Source: Verrucosispora sp. WMMD573 | Lineage (GTDB): Bacteria; Actinomycetota; Actinomycetes; Mycobacteriales; Micromonosporaceae | DNA: 64,000 nucleotides | Reading direction: 5' to 3' | Assembly: GCF_027497175.1 (NCBI RefSeq) | Contig: NZ_CP114901.1 | Location: 1,674,001 to 1,738,000 of the forward strand | In this document: positions 7,477-15,368 of the stretch, piece after piece | Numbering within the stretch: position 1 is the stretch's first letter | Layout of the letters: the number at the start of each line of letters is the position of its first letter | The notes under the pieces: model-generated | The model's input: only the letters and a program-made list of their open reading frames with translations | Told to the model about the DNA's origin: nothing | Database searches by the model: none | Position numbers and translations under genes: made by a program

Positions 7477-8631
7477 TCATGCCCTCCGGTGCGTGGCGGC
7501 GGTCGCGAGGCCGACCAGCGCGGTACGGGCGGTCTCGTCGACGGCGACCGCGTCGAGCGCGGCCAGCGCGTCCTCGACCCGCTCGTCGATCATCCGCTCG
7601 ATCCGCCGTACGGCGCCGGTGTCGACCACCACCTCGGCGAGCCGGGCGATCTCCGGCCCATCTGCGCGCCGGCCGGCATCGTCGAGTGCCCGCAGCTGCG
7701 TCGGCGTGGCCAGTTCCCGGGCCAGGACGAGCAGCGCCGTCGGCTTGCCGGTACGCAGGTCGTCACCGGCCGGCTTGCCGGTGGTGGTCGGGTCACCGAA
7801 GACACCGAGCAGGTCGTCGCAGAGCTGGAAGGCCTCGCCGACGGCAAGCCCGTAACGGGTGTACGCGGTGGCCAGTGGACTGTCCCCGCCGACATCGGCG
7901 AGGCTGGCACCGAAGAGCAGCGGTCGTTGCACGGTGTAGCTGGCGGTCTTGTACCGGGCCACCCGGAGCGCCCGATCCACCGACCAGCTCTGCGGCTCGG
8001 TCTCGCCGAGGATGTCGAGGTACTGCCCGGCGACCGTCTCCACCCGCATCCGGTCGTAGCCGCGCCGTACCTGGAACAGCCGGTTGGCCGGCAGGTCGGC
8101 GCGGGCCAGCAGCTGGTCGGCCCAGACCATGCAGAGATCGCCGATGAGCACGGCGACCGCCTCGCCGAAGCGCCCGGAGTCGCCGTTGCGACCCGAGGCG
8201 GCGTGCTGGGTGGCCACCGCCACGTGCGCGGTCGGCCGCCCGCGCCGGGTGGCGGAGGCGTCCATCACGTCGTCGTGCACCAGCGCGAAGGTGTGCAGCA
8301 GCTCCAAGGTGGCCAGTGCGGGCAGCACCGGGGTGACCGGCGTGTCGGCGCCGACCGCGCCACGCCAGCCCCAGTAGGCGAACGTGGGCCGGACCCGTTT
8401 GCCGCCGGAGAGGACACAGTCCCGGGCGGTGGCGGCGAAGCCGCCCATCGCCGGGTCGATCGCGGCCAGCGTGTCGACCTCGGCGGTCAGAAACTCGGCA
8501 AGCGTGTTGTCGACGGCCGTGACGATGTCGCGCGTGTAGGCGGCCAGTACGGCAGCGATCGGGTCGTCTCCACCGACCGGCTGCTCAGGCACCACGCGAA
8601 GGAGGTTACCCGTTGGTCCGTCGCTGGCCAT
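7477..8631 (-). CDS. crtE: Polyprenyl diphosphate synthase (GGPP synthase, CrtE)
   Basis: 384 aa all-helical trans-prenyltransferase. The first Asp-rich motif HDDVMD near residue 118 is a short DDxxD, followed by RRGRPT; the second is CDDLLGVFGD near residue 270. Both bind Mg-diphosphate. The length and an N-terminal extension of about 25 aa match actinobacterial CrtE proteins. It condenses IPP and DMAPP to geranylgeranyl diphosphate for CrtB. It is the first gene of the minus-strand crtE-crtI-idi-litR operon and diverges from crtB across 65 bp. Confidence 0.93.
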   Translation of the reverse strand: MASDGPTGNLLRVVPEQPVGGDDPIAAVLAAYTRDIVTAVDNTLAEFLTAEVDTLAAIDPAMGGFAATARDCVLSGGKRVRPTFAYWGWRGAVGADTPVTPVLPALATLELLHTFALVHDDVMDASATRRGRPTAHVAVATQHAASGRNGDSGRFGEAVAVLIGDLCMVWADQLLARADLPANRLFQVRRGYDRMRVETVAGQYLDILGETEPQSWSVDRALRVARYKTASYTVQRPLLFGASLADVGGDSPLATAYTRYGLAVGEAFQLCDDLLGVFGDPTTTGKPAGDDLRTGKPTALLVLARELATPTQLRALDDAGRRADGPEIARLAEVVVDTGAVRRIERMIDERVEDALAALDAVAVDETARTALVGLATAATHRRA

Positions 8632-8696
8632 GCCGCCGAGCGTACCCTAGGGTTTCAAGTTGCGTCGATTGGTGCGTCGAATCAGAGGAGGGGCCG
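8632..8696. promoter_or_regulatory. Divergent crtE/crtB regulatory region
   Basis: These 65 bp must contain both promoters. It holds a 10-bp palindrome ACCCTAGGGT (8644-8653) and an exact direct repeat TGCGTCGA at 8661-8668 and 8673-8680 (12-bp period). Helically phased direct repeats are known in CarH operators, so this is a candidate LitR site. AGAGGAGG (8684-8691) is the crtB ribosome-binding site. Confidence 0.5.
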
Positions 8697-9608
8697 GTGG
8701 ACCTGGATCTCGCCGCTGCCTACGACAGATGCCGTGAGCTGCACAGACGTCACGGCCGCACCTACTATCTCGCCACTCGGCTGCTCCCCGCATGGAAACG
8801 GCGGCATGTGCACGCCCTATATGGGTTCACCCGCTACGCCGACGAGATAGTCGATCAGACCGACGCCCTGCCACCGGCCGAGCGTGCGGCCCGGCTGGAC
8901 GACTGGGGTGGACGGTTCGTCGCCGGGCTGCACGGCGCCCGGGTGACCGACCCGCTGCTTCCCGCGGTGCTGCACACCATCGCCGTGTTCGATCTCGACC
9001 GGGAGGACTTCGCCTCGTTCCTCAAGAGCATGGCGATGGACCTGACCGTCACCTCCTACCGCACCTACGAGCACCTGCTGGACTACATGGAGGGATCGGC
9101 CGCGGTCATCGGCACGATGATGCTGCCGATCCTGGGCAGCTCCGATCCGGCGGCGGCTCGCGAGCCCGCCCGGCAGCTCGGCTTCGCGTTCCAACTGACC
9201 AACTTCATCCGCGATGTCGGCGAGGATCTGGCCCGGGGGCGGACGTACCTGCCCGACGAGGACCTGGCCGCCTTCGGTGTGACCCGGGACGACCTGTTGG
9301 CCTGTCACGCCGCCGGGCGGACCAGCGGGCCGGTGCGCGAACTGATCCGGCACGAGGTGACCCGAGCGCAGGCGCACTACCTCGCCGCCGCGCCGGGCGT
9401 GGTGCTGCTCGACGGTGCCTCGCAGGCCTGCATCCGCACCGCCTACCTGCTCTATGGCGGGATCCTCGACGAGGTGGCCGCCCAGGACTACGACGTCTTC
9501 GCCCGTCGCGCCACGGTGCCGCAGCGGCGCCGGCTGGGGGTGGCCAGCCGCGCCCTGTTGACTCCGGCCGGCAGCCCGGTCGCCGTGCCCGGGCCGCCGC
9601 TGCGGTGA
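8697..9608 (+). CDS. crtB: Phytoene synthase CrtB
   Basis: 303 aa from the GTG at 8697, which is preceded 5 nt away by AGAGGAGG. It is a squalene/phytoene synthase family enzyme joining two GGPP into phytoene. The two Asp-rich Mg-binding motifs are DEIVDQ (near residue 48) and the C-terminal NFIRDVGEDLARGRTYLP (near residue 170). Length is typical. Its stop overlaps the photolyase start (GTGA), so pigment synthesis and DNA photorepair are translationally coupled. Confidence 0.94.
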   Translation: MDLDLAAAYDRCRELHRRHGRTYYLATRLLPAWKRRHVHALYGFTRYADEIVDQTDALPPAERAARLDDWGGRFVAGLHGARVTDPLLPAVLHTIAVFDLDREDFASFLKSMAMDLTVTSYRTYEHLLDYMEGSAAVIGTMMLPILGSSDPAAAREPARQLGFAFQLTNFIRDVGEDLARGRTYLPDEDLAAFGVTRDDLLACHAAGRTSGPVRELIRHEVTRAQAHYLAAAPGVVLLDGASQACIRTAYLLYGGILDEVAAQDYDVFARRATVPQRRRLGVASRALLTPAGSPVAVPGPPLR

Positions 9609-10927
9609 GCGCGCGTACCGCAGTCGTGTTGTTCACCCGCGACCTGCGGGTGCACGACCACCCGGCGCTGGCGACCAGCTGCGCCGCCTTCGACCGGGTG
9701 GTGCCGCTCTACGTGCTGGACCCCGCGCTCGCGCGGTTGTCGCCGAACCGCACCCGATTCCTGCACCAGAGCTTCGCCGGGCTCCGCGAGGCGCTGCGTA
9801 CGCTCGGCGGTGACCTGGTGCTACGGCTCGGCGATCCGGTGGCCGAGACCATCCGGCTGGCCGGCAAGGTGGGCGCCGAGGCGGTCGCCCTCTCCGCCGA
9901 CGTCTCCCGGTACGCGGCCCGTCGGGCGCAGCGCCTGCGCGCCGAGTGCGACCGGCACCGACTGCATCTGAGGTTCTTCCCCGGCCTGACGGTGGTCGAG
10001 CCGGCCGACCTGACCCCGGGCGGCGGTGACCACTACCGGGTGTTCAGCCCCTACCACCGGGCGTGGAGCGCGCGATCGTGGCGGGAGGAACTGTCCGCAC
10101 CGGTGACCGTGAGGCTGCCGGCCGGCCTGTCGGTCGGACGCCTCCCGGCGCTGCCGTCGGGAGAGTCACCGGACGTGGTGACCGGCGGAGAGGACGAGGC
10201 ACGGCGTCGCTTGGCGCGGTGGCTGCCCGACGTCACGCGCTATGGCGACCGCCACGACGACATGGCCGGCGACGCCACCTCCCGAATCAGTCCCTACCTG
10301 CGGTTCGGCTGCCTGTCGCCGCTGACCGTGGCCAACGCGATCGACGACCGGGAATCCCCGTTCGTCCGGCAACTCTGCTGGCGCGACTTCTACCACCAGG
10401 TGACCGCCGCCTTCCCCGACCTGCCCCGCAAGGCGTACCGCCGCCGGGCGACGGAGCCCTGGCGCTACGACGAGCAGGCCCTCGCCGCCTGGACCGAGGG
10501 GCGCACCGGCCTGCCGGTCGTGGATGCCGGCATGCGTCAGCTACGGGCGCAGGGATGGCTGCACAACCGGGCCCGGCTGATCACCGCCGGCTACCTCACC
10601 AAGACGCTCGGGCTGGACTGGCGGGACGGACAGGCGGTCTACTACCGGTGGCTGCTCGACGGCGACATCGCCGACAACTCGGGCAACTGGCAGTGGGTCG
10701 CCGGCACCGGCAACGACACCAGGCCGTACCGGGGGTTCAATCCGATACGGCAGGCCGAGCGGTACGACCCCGACGGTGCGTACGTGCGGCGGTGGGTGCC
10801 CGAACTGACGTCGGTGGCCGGCAAGGCGGTGCACCAGCCGTGGCGGCTGCCCGAAGCGCTGCGCCGCACGCTCGACTACCCGCCACCGCTGGAGCCGCCC
10901 GGTGACACCCCGGTCTGGCTGCGCTAG
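9605..10927 (+). CDS. phr: Deoxyribodipyrimidine photo-lyase, class I
   Basis: 440 aa from the GTG at 9605, overlapping the crtB stop by 4 bp. The N-terminal antenna-cofactor domain begins TAVVLFTRDLRVHDHPAL. The C-terminal FAD domain shows CWRDFYHQ, TGLPVVDAGMRQL, GWLHNRARL and DGDIADNSGNWQWVAGTG, matching CPD photolyases, including the Asn next to flavin N5. It repairs UV cyclobutane dimers with visible light. It is co-transcribed with crtB, in line with light-induced control by LitR. The stop shares bases with the convergent transporter gene. Confidence 0.95.
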   Translation: MSARTAVVLFTRDLRVHDHPALATSCAAFDRVVPLYVLDPALARLSPNRTRFLHQSFAGLREALRTLGGDLVLRLGDPVAETIRLAGKVGAEAVALSADVSRYAARRAQRLRAECDRHRLHLRFFPGLTVVEPADLTPGGGDHYRVFSPYHRAWSARSWREELSAPVTVRLPAGLSVGRLPALPSGESPDVVTGGEDEARRRLARWLPDVTRYGDRHDDMAGDATSRISPYLRFGCLSPLTVANAIDDRESPFVRQLCWRDFYHQVTAAFPDLPRKAYRRRATEPWRYDEQALAAWTEGRTGLPVVDAGMRQLRAQGWLHNRARLITAGYLTKTLGLDWRDGQAVYYRWLLDGDIADNSGNWQWVAGTGNDTRPYRGFNPIRQAERYDPDGAYVRRWVPELTSVAGKAVHQPWRLPEALRRTLDYPPPLEPPGDTPVWLR

Positions 10928-12288
10928 CCGAGCACCTGCTGCCACAGGTAGTACATCGCGAAACTGGTGAAGAACACGATCGCGATCACCACGAGCCCGG
11001 TGGCCACCCGACCCGCGCGCAGCGCGGCCGGGAGCGTACGCCGGTTGAGCCAGAGCACGAGCGCCGCGACGAGCGGAATGTGCAGGGCCTCGATCGACCC
11101 CGCGACGGTCAGCAGTCCCACCGGATCGCCGAAGATGAGGAACACCGTGAACGGCAGCACCGCGAGCCACCCGACGACGGCTACCCGACCGATGACCGCC
11201 GGGCGGGCCCATGGCCGCTGCGTGAGATGGGACGGCAGGGCCTTGCGGATGCCGTCGGTGTACAGCCGCTTCCAGCCGTCGATGTTGGTCAGGGTGGCCG
11301 TCCAGAAGGCCGAGATGAGACCCACCACCATCAACCAGAACCCCACACTGCCGAAAACCTCACTGAAGAGCGTGGTCAGGTCGCGGGCGACGTCGGACTC
11401 GGCGGGCACGATGCCCTCCGGACGCAGCAGTTCCGCACCGAGCACGAGGAAGGCGACGGTGATGATCCCGACGCCCACGACGGCGAACGTCGAATCGAGC
11501 GTCATGGTCCGCAGCCATTGACGTACCCGGGCCACCTGACCGTCGTCCAGGCTGCGCGGGTCGAGGCGGGCCGGCTGCTCCAGCGCGCCGACACCCACGC
11601 CCTTGGCCGCGATCCAGTACGAGTACCACATGAGCCCGGCCGCGCCGTTGGACAGGAAACCCAGCCAGGGCAGGATGTCGGCGACCACGAGATCCTCGGG
11701 CACGGTGGGCACCACACCGGATGCGGCCTCGCCGAGGTCGGGGCCGACGAGGATGGCGGCCACGACAACCCCGACCGCCAGCAGCAGCCCGATGACCCGG
11801 GACACCCACTCCACCCCGGTGTAGTGGCCGAACAGCACCAAGCCAGCCGCCGCCGCGATGACCACCGCCGTCCAGAGTTGGATCGGACCGGGTACGGCCA
11901 GGGTGAAGGCGCTGCCAGCGGCGCTTGCGATGCCGGCGATGGCGGCGACGCCGACCACCAGTTGCGGCAGCAGGATCAGCCACAGCGCCCATCCGCGCGG
12001 GCCCGGCAACTCGGCCATTCCGCTGAGCAACCGCCGGCCGGTCACCACGCTGTAGCGCCCGATCTCCCGCGTCACGAAGAGCTTGAGCAGCAGGGCCGCG
12101 ATCAGCGCCCACAGCAACGCGTACCCGTACTGGGCACCGACCCGGGGCGTGAACAGCAGCTCTCCGGTGGCCAGGGCGGCCAGCGCCCAGAGCACGCCGG
12201 GGCCGATATAGCCGAGTTTGGCACGGCCGGTTGGCGGCTCCGGCACCGTCGCCCGTCGTTCGCGGCTGCTGAGCAGCGCCTCTTCCAT
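10924..12288 (-). CDS. Nramp-family divalent metal ion transporter
   Basis: 454 aa with about 11 membrane segments. The start ATG at 12288 gives MEEALLSS; longer frames upstream are not coding-like. GPGVLWALAALATGELL in TM1 and the long LeuT-like pattern identify a divergent Nramp/SLC11 protein. The canonical DPGN of TM1 and MPHN of TM6 are not visible (the equivalent loops read ATGE and MWYSYW), so the substrate may not be Mn/Fe. Its TAG stop overlaps the photolyase stop in a shared CTAG, leaving no room for a terminator between the convergent genes. Confidence 0.75.
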   Translation of the reverse strand: MEEALLSSRERRATVPEPPTGRAKLGYIGPGVLWALAALATGELLFTPRVGAQYGYALLWALIAALLLKLFVTREIGRYSVVTGRRLLSGMAELPGPRGWALWLILLPQLVVGVAAIAGIASAAGSAFTLAVPGPIQLWTAVVIAAAAGLVLFGHYTGVEWVSRVIGLLLAVGVVVAAILVGPDLGEAASGVVPTVPEDLVVADILPWLGFLSNGAAGLMWYSYWIAAKGVGVGALEQPARLDPRSLDDGQVARVRQWLRTMTLDSTFAVVGVGIITVAFLVLGAELLRPEGIVPAESDVARDLTTLFSEVFGSVGFWLMVVGLISAFWTATLTNIDGWKRLYTDGIRKALPSHLTQRPWARPAVIGRVAVVGWLAVLPFTVFLIFGDPVGLLTVAGSIEALHIPLVAALVLWLNRRTLPAALRAGRVATGLVVIAIVFFTSFAMYYLWQQVLG

Positions 12289-12442
12289 CACCCCTACCCT
12301 TCGGTCGTCGGCTCCTGCTGCCCTTGGCCCTACCCATGGGGCGCGGCGTCCTACCGGCCAGCGACCGATTAGTCCGGTCCTTTCCGGCCGACGATGGCGT
12401 GACCGGGTGGCCGAGGGCTGATCGGTGCGCGATGCTGGCGGC

Positions 12443-13921
12443 ATGGCGGAGCCGGAACAGGTGGACGTGGTGGTGCTCGGGCTTGGCGTCGGCGGCGAGG
12501 AGGTGGCCGGTCGACTCGCGGAGGCCGGGCTCACCGTCGTCGGCGTCGAACGCAACCTGGTCGGCGGGGAGTGCCCGTACTGGGGGTGCGTCCCGAGCAA
12601 AATGATGATCCGGGCGGCGAACGCGCTCGCCGAGGCCCGCCGGGTCGACGGTCTGGGCGGCACCGCCCAGGTCACCCCGGACTGGGCGCCGGTGGCCAAG
12701 CGGATCCGCACGGAGGCTACCGACGACTGGGACGACCGGGTGGCGGTGCAGCGGTTCACCGACAAGGGCGGGCGCTTCGTACGCGGCAGCGGCCGGATCG
12801 ACGGTCCGGGCCGGGTGCGGGTCGGTGACCAGGTGTTCCAGGCGCGCTACGGAATCGTGCTGGGTACCGGCACCCGCCCGTCGGTGCCGCCGGTGGACGG
12901 GCTGGCGGACACCCCGTACTGGACCAACCGCGAGGCCATCGAGGTCGAGGAACTGCCCGGGTCGCTGCTGGTGCTGGGCGGCGGCGCGATCGGGCTGGAG
13001 CTGGCTCAGGTCTTCGCCCGCTTCGGCGTACGGGTCACCGTGGTCGAGGCGCTCGACCGGGTCCTGGCCGTCGAGGAGCCGGAGTCGTCCGAGGCGGCGG
13101 CCGCCGCGCTGCGCGCCGACGGCGTCAGGATCCACACCGGGGTCAAGGCCGCTCGGGTCGAGCACGGCGTCGGCGGGTTCACCCTGCACGGCACCGGGGG
13201 CGAGGAGTTCACCGCCGGGCGGCTCCTGGTGGTTACCGGCCGCCGCGCCCACCTGGACGAGCTGGGGCTGGACACGGTCGGCGTCGACGCGAGTGGGCGA
13301 TACCTGCCGGTGGACGATCGGCTGCACGTGACCGAGGGGATCTGGGCGGTCGGCGACGTCACCGGCGAGGGTGCCTTCACCCACATCGCGATGTATCAGG
13401 CGTCCATCGTGGTCGCCGACGTGCTCGACCACACGCGACGGTCGCAGGCCGGGGCGGACCCGAGTGGTACGGCGAGCGTGGTCGGTGGCGCGGTCGGCGT
13501 CGCCAGCTCGCTGGCCGCCACCGGGTCGAGCGGTTCGGCAGGATCGGTACCCCGCGCCGACTACCGGGCGCTGCCCCGGGTCACCTTCACCGACCCGGAG
13601 ATCGGTGCGGTCGGCCTCACCGAGCAGCAGGCCCGCGAACGCGGAATCAACGTGCAGGTCGGGTTCACCCGGTTGTCGTCGTCCGCCCGCGGCTGGATCC
13701 ACAAGACCGACGAGGACGGCTTCATCAAGCTCGTCGCCGACGCCGACCAGGGAGTGTTGATCGGGGCCACCTCGGCCGGCCCGGCCGGCGGCGAGGTGCT
13801 CTCCGGCCTGGTCGTGGCCGTGCACGCGGCCGTCCCGCTGAGCCAGCTCCGGCACATGATCTACGCGTACCCGACCTTCCACCGGGCGATCTCCGACGCG
13901 CTGCGCGACCTTGGACAGTGA
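12443..13921 (+). CDS. FAD-dependent pyridine nucleotide-disulfide oxidoreductase
   Basis: 492 aa from the ATG at 12443 (a GTG six codons earlier is possible). N-terminal FAD-binding fold: VVVLGLGVGGEEVAGRLAEAG. The redox-active pair is in GGECPYWGCVPSK (CxxxxC). The NAD(P)H fold is at LLVLGGGAIGLELAQ and the second FAD motif at WAVGDVTGEG. The dimerisation domain ends with YAYPTFHRAI, where lipoamide dehydrogenases have HPTxxE, so the usual catalytic His-Glu dyad is altered. The mercuric/dihydrolipoyl-reductase superfamily is certain; the substrate is not. It is monocistronic, divergent from the Nramp-like gene across about 155 bp. Confidence 0.88.
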   Translation: MAEPEQVDVVVLGLGVGGEEVAGRLAEAGLTVVGVERNLVGGECPYWGCVPSKMMIRAANALAEARRVDGLGGTAQVTPDWAPVAKRIRTEATDDWDDRVAVQRFTDKGGRFVRGSGRIDGPGRVRVGDQVFQARYGIVLGTGTRPSVPPVDGLADTPYWTNREAIEVEELPGSLLVLGGGAIGLELAQVFARFGVRVTVVEALDRVLAVEEPESSEAAAAALRADGVRIHTGVKAARVEHGVGGFTLHGTGGEEFTAGRLLVVTGRRAHLDELGLDTVGVDASGRYLPVDDRLHVTEGIWAVGDVTGEGAFTHIAMYQASIVVADVLDHTRRSQAGADPSGTASVVGGAVGVASSLAATGSSGSAGSVPRADYRALPRVTFTDPEIGAVGLTEQQARERGINVQVGFTRLSSSARGWIHKTDEDGFIKLVADADQGVLIGATSAGPAGGEVLSGLVVAVHAAVPLSQLRHMIYAYPTFHRAISDALRDLGQ

Positions 13922-13964
13922 TCCGACAGAACCCGTCAGTCGACGACGATCTGCTGTTCTGTTT

Positions 13965-13986
13965 TTGCAGGTTTTCAGCGTACGAT
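13965..13986 (+). promoter_or_regulatory. Candidate lacI promoter/operator region
   Basis: A T-rich tract runs into TTGCAGGTTTT (13965-13975), and TACGAT (13981-13986) stands just before the GTG. The element GCAGGTTTT resembles, in inverted orientation, AAAACCTTGC in front of the binding-protein gene (15189-15198), as expected for a shared LacI operator. The match is short. Confidence 0.35.
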
Positions 13987-13993
13987 TGCGGCT

Positions 13994-14995
13994 GTGACGA
14001 AACGACTGACCGAGGTCGCTCGCAAGGCCGGCGTCAGCGAAGCCACCGTGAGTCGCGTGCTCAACGGCCGTGACGGCGTGGCCGAGGCGACCCGGACGGC
14101 GGTGCTCACCGCCCTGGACGTGCTCGGTTACGAGCGACCGAGCAAGCTGCGTGGTGAACGTGCCCGACTGGTCGGGCTGGTGCTGCCCGAGTTGCAGAAT
14201 CCGATCTTCCCGGCGCTCGCCGAGGTGGTCACCGGCTCGCTGGCCCAACGCGGCTTCACCCCGGCGCTGTGCGCCCGCACCATAGGTGGCGTCTCCGAGG
14301 CCGCGTACGTCGAGATGCTGCTGGACCACCAGGTCTCCGGCGTCATCTTCGCCGGCGGGTCGTACGCGCTGGCCGACGCGTCGCACGAGCACTATCGCCG
14401 GCTGACCGACCGGGGGCTGCCGGTGGTGCTGGTGAACGCGGGCGTGGACGAGCTCGGCTTTCCCCGGGTCTCCACCGACGACGCGGTCGCGGTCGAGCAG
14501 GCGTACGGTCACCTGCGCTCGCTGGGCCACGAGCGGATCGGCCTCGTGCTCGGCCCCGACGACCACGTGCCGTCGCGGCGGAAGCTGACCGCGATGCGCC
14601 ACGTCACGGGTTGGCGCGAGGAGACCGAGTGGGTCGAGCGCTCCAGCTTCTCGATGGAGGGTGCCCGGGTCGCGGCGACCAAGCTGGTCGACCGGGAGGT
14701 CACCGGGATCATCTGCGCCAGCGACGTGTTGGCCCTGGGCGCCATTCGCGCGGTGCGCCGACTCGGCCTCTCGGTGCCCGACGACGTCTCGGTGGTCGGC
14801 TACGACGACTCGGCCTTCATGACCTGCACCGATCCGCCGCTGACCACCGTCCGGCAGCCGATCGAGACGATGGGGCAGGCGGCCGTGGATCTGCTGGTCA
14901 CCCAGATCGAGGGCGGCGGTGTGCTCACCGACGAGTTGCTCTTCGAGCCCGAACTGGTGGTGCGCGGCTCGACCGCGCCCACGCCCCGCCGCTGA
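13994..14995 (+). CDS. LacI-family transcriptional regulator
   Basis: 333 aa from the GTG at 13994. The N-terminal LacI helix-turn-helix is textbook: LTEVARKAGVSEATVSRVLN. The hinge and a periplasmic-binding-protein-like effector domain follow (residues about 60-330), ending with a typical PLTTVRQPIETMG. It lies directly upstream of, and on the same strand as, the sugar ABC transporter and alpha-glucosidase genes, so it most likely represses them and is released by an oligosaccharide derived from alpha-glucan. A -10-like TACGAT (13981-13986) ends 7 nt before the GTG, suggesting a leaderless message. Confidence 0.92.
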   Translation: MTKRLTEVARKAGVSEATVSRVLNGRDGVAEATRTAVLTALDVLGYERPSKLRGERARLVGLVLPELQNPIFPALAEVVTGSLAQRGFTPALCARTIGGVSEAAYVEMLLDHQVSGVIFAGGSYALADASHEHYRRLTDRGLPVVLVNAGVDELGFPRVSTDDAVAVEQAYGHLRSLGHERIGLVLGPDDHVPSRRKLTAMRHVTGWREETEWVERSSFSMEGARVAATKLVDREVTGIICASDVLALGAIRAVRRLGLSVPDDVSVVGYDDSAFMTCTDPPLTTVRQPIETMGQAAVDLLVTQIEGGGVLTDELLFEPELVVRGSTAPTPRR

Positions 14996-15368
14996 CTTCC
15001 ACCGGCCCTGCCGGCCGCTCCCCATTCTGCTGAAGCCCGTTCCCGGCCGTCGACCGCTAACCGCTGTCGGCGGCCGTTTTCGGCGTTGCCGTGCTCCGGC
15101 GCGCGCCGTTGATCTGGTCCATCGGTGCAGGTAAGCCGCCATGGTCCCGGTCTGACCGTGCTCAGTCGCATAGTTGCAATCAAAAATCAAAACCTTGCTG
15201 GATTAAGTCGCCGTAGCTACAGTGACTCCACTCACACCTGGCCTTCGGCACGTGACGGAGGGTCAGGGCGAAGCGCGGACACCGAACCAGCAGGGCTTCG
15301 CGGCGAGGGACACCAACCGCCGATAACCGACTTCCACCTAGACACCCCGTTCCCGAAGGGATGGACAG
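14996..15368 (+). promoter_or_regulatory. 373-bp intergenic region with ABC operon promoter
   Basis: No gene is seen here. A strong housekeeping-type promoter is visible: TTGCTG (15195-15200), 17 bp, TACAGT (15218-15223), giving a leader of about 140 nt. The bases just upstream (15170-15198) are an AT-rich island (GCAATCAAAAATCAAAACC) unusual for this genome and the likely LacI operator. GAAGGGA at 15354-15360 is the ribosome-binding site for the ATG at 15369. Confidence 0.6.

Noticed and set aside
11360..15190. Open minus-strand frame of 1276 codons
   Set aside because: It lies antisense to the oxidoreductase and LacI genes, is Arg/Gly/His-rich without family motifs, and reflects high GC removing stop codons.
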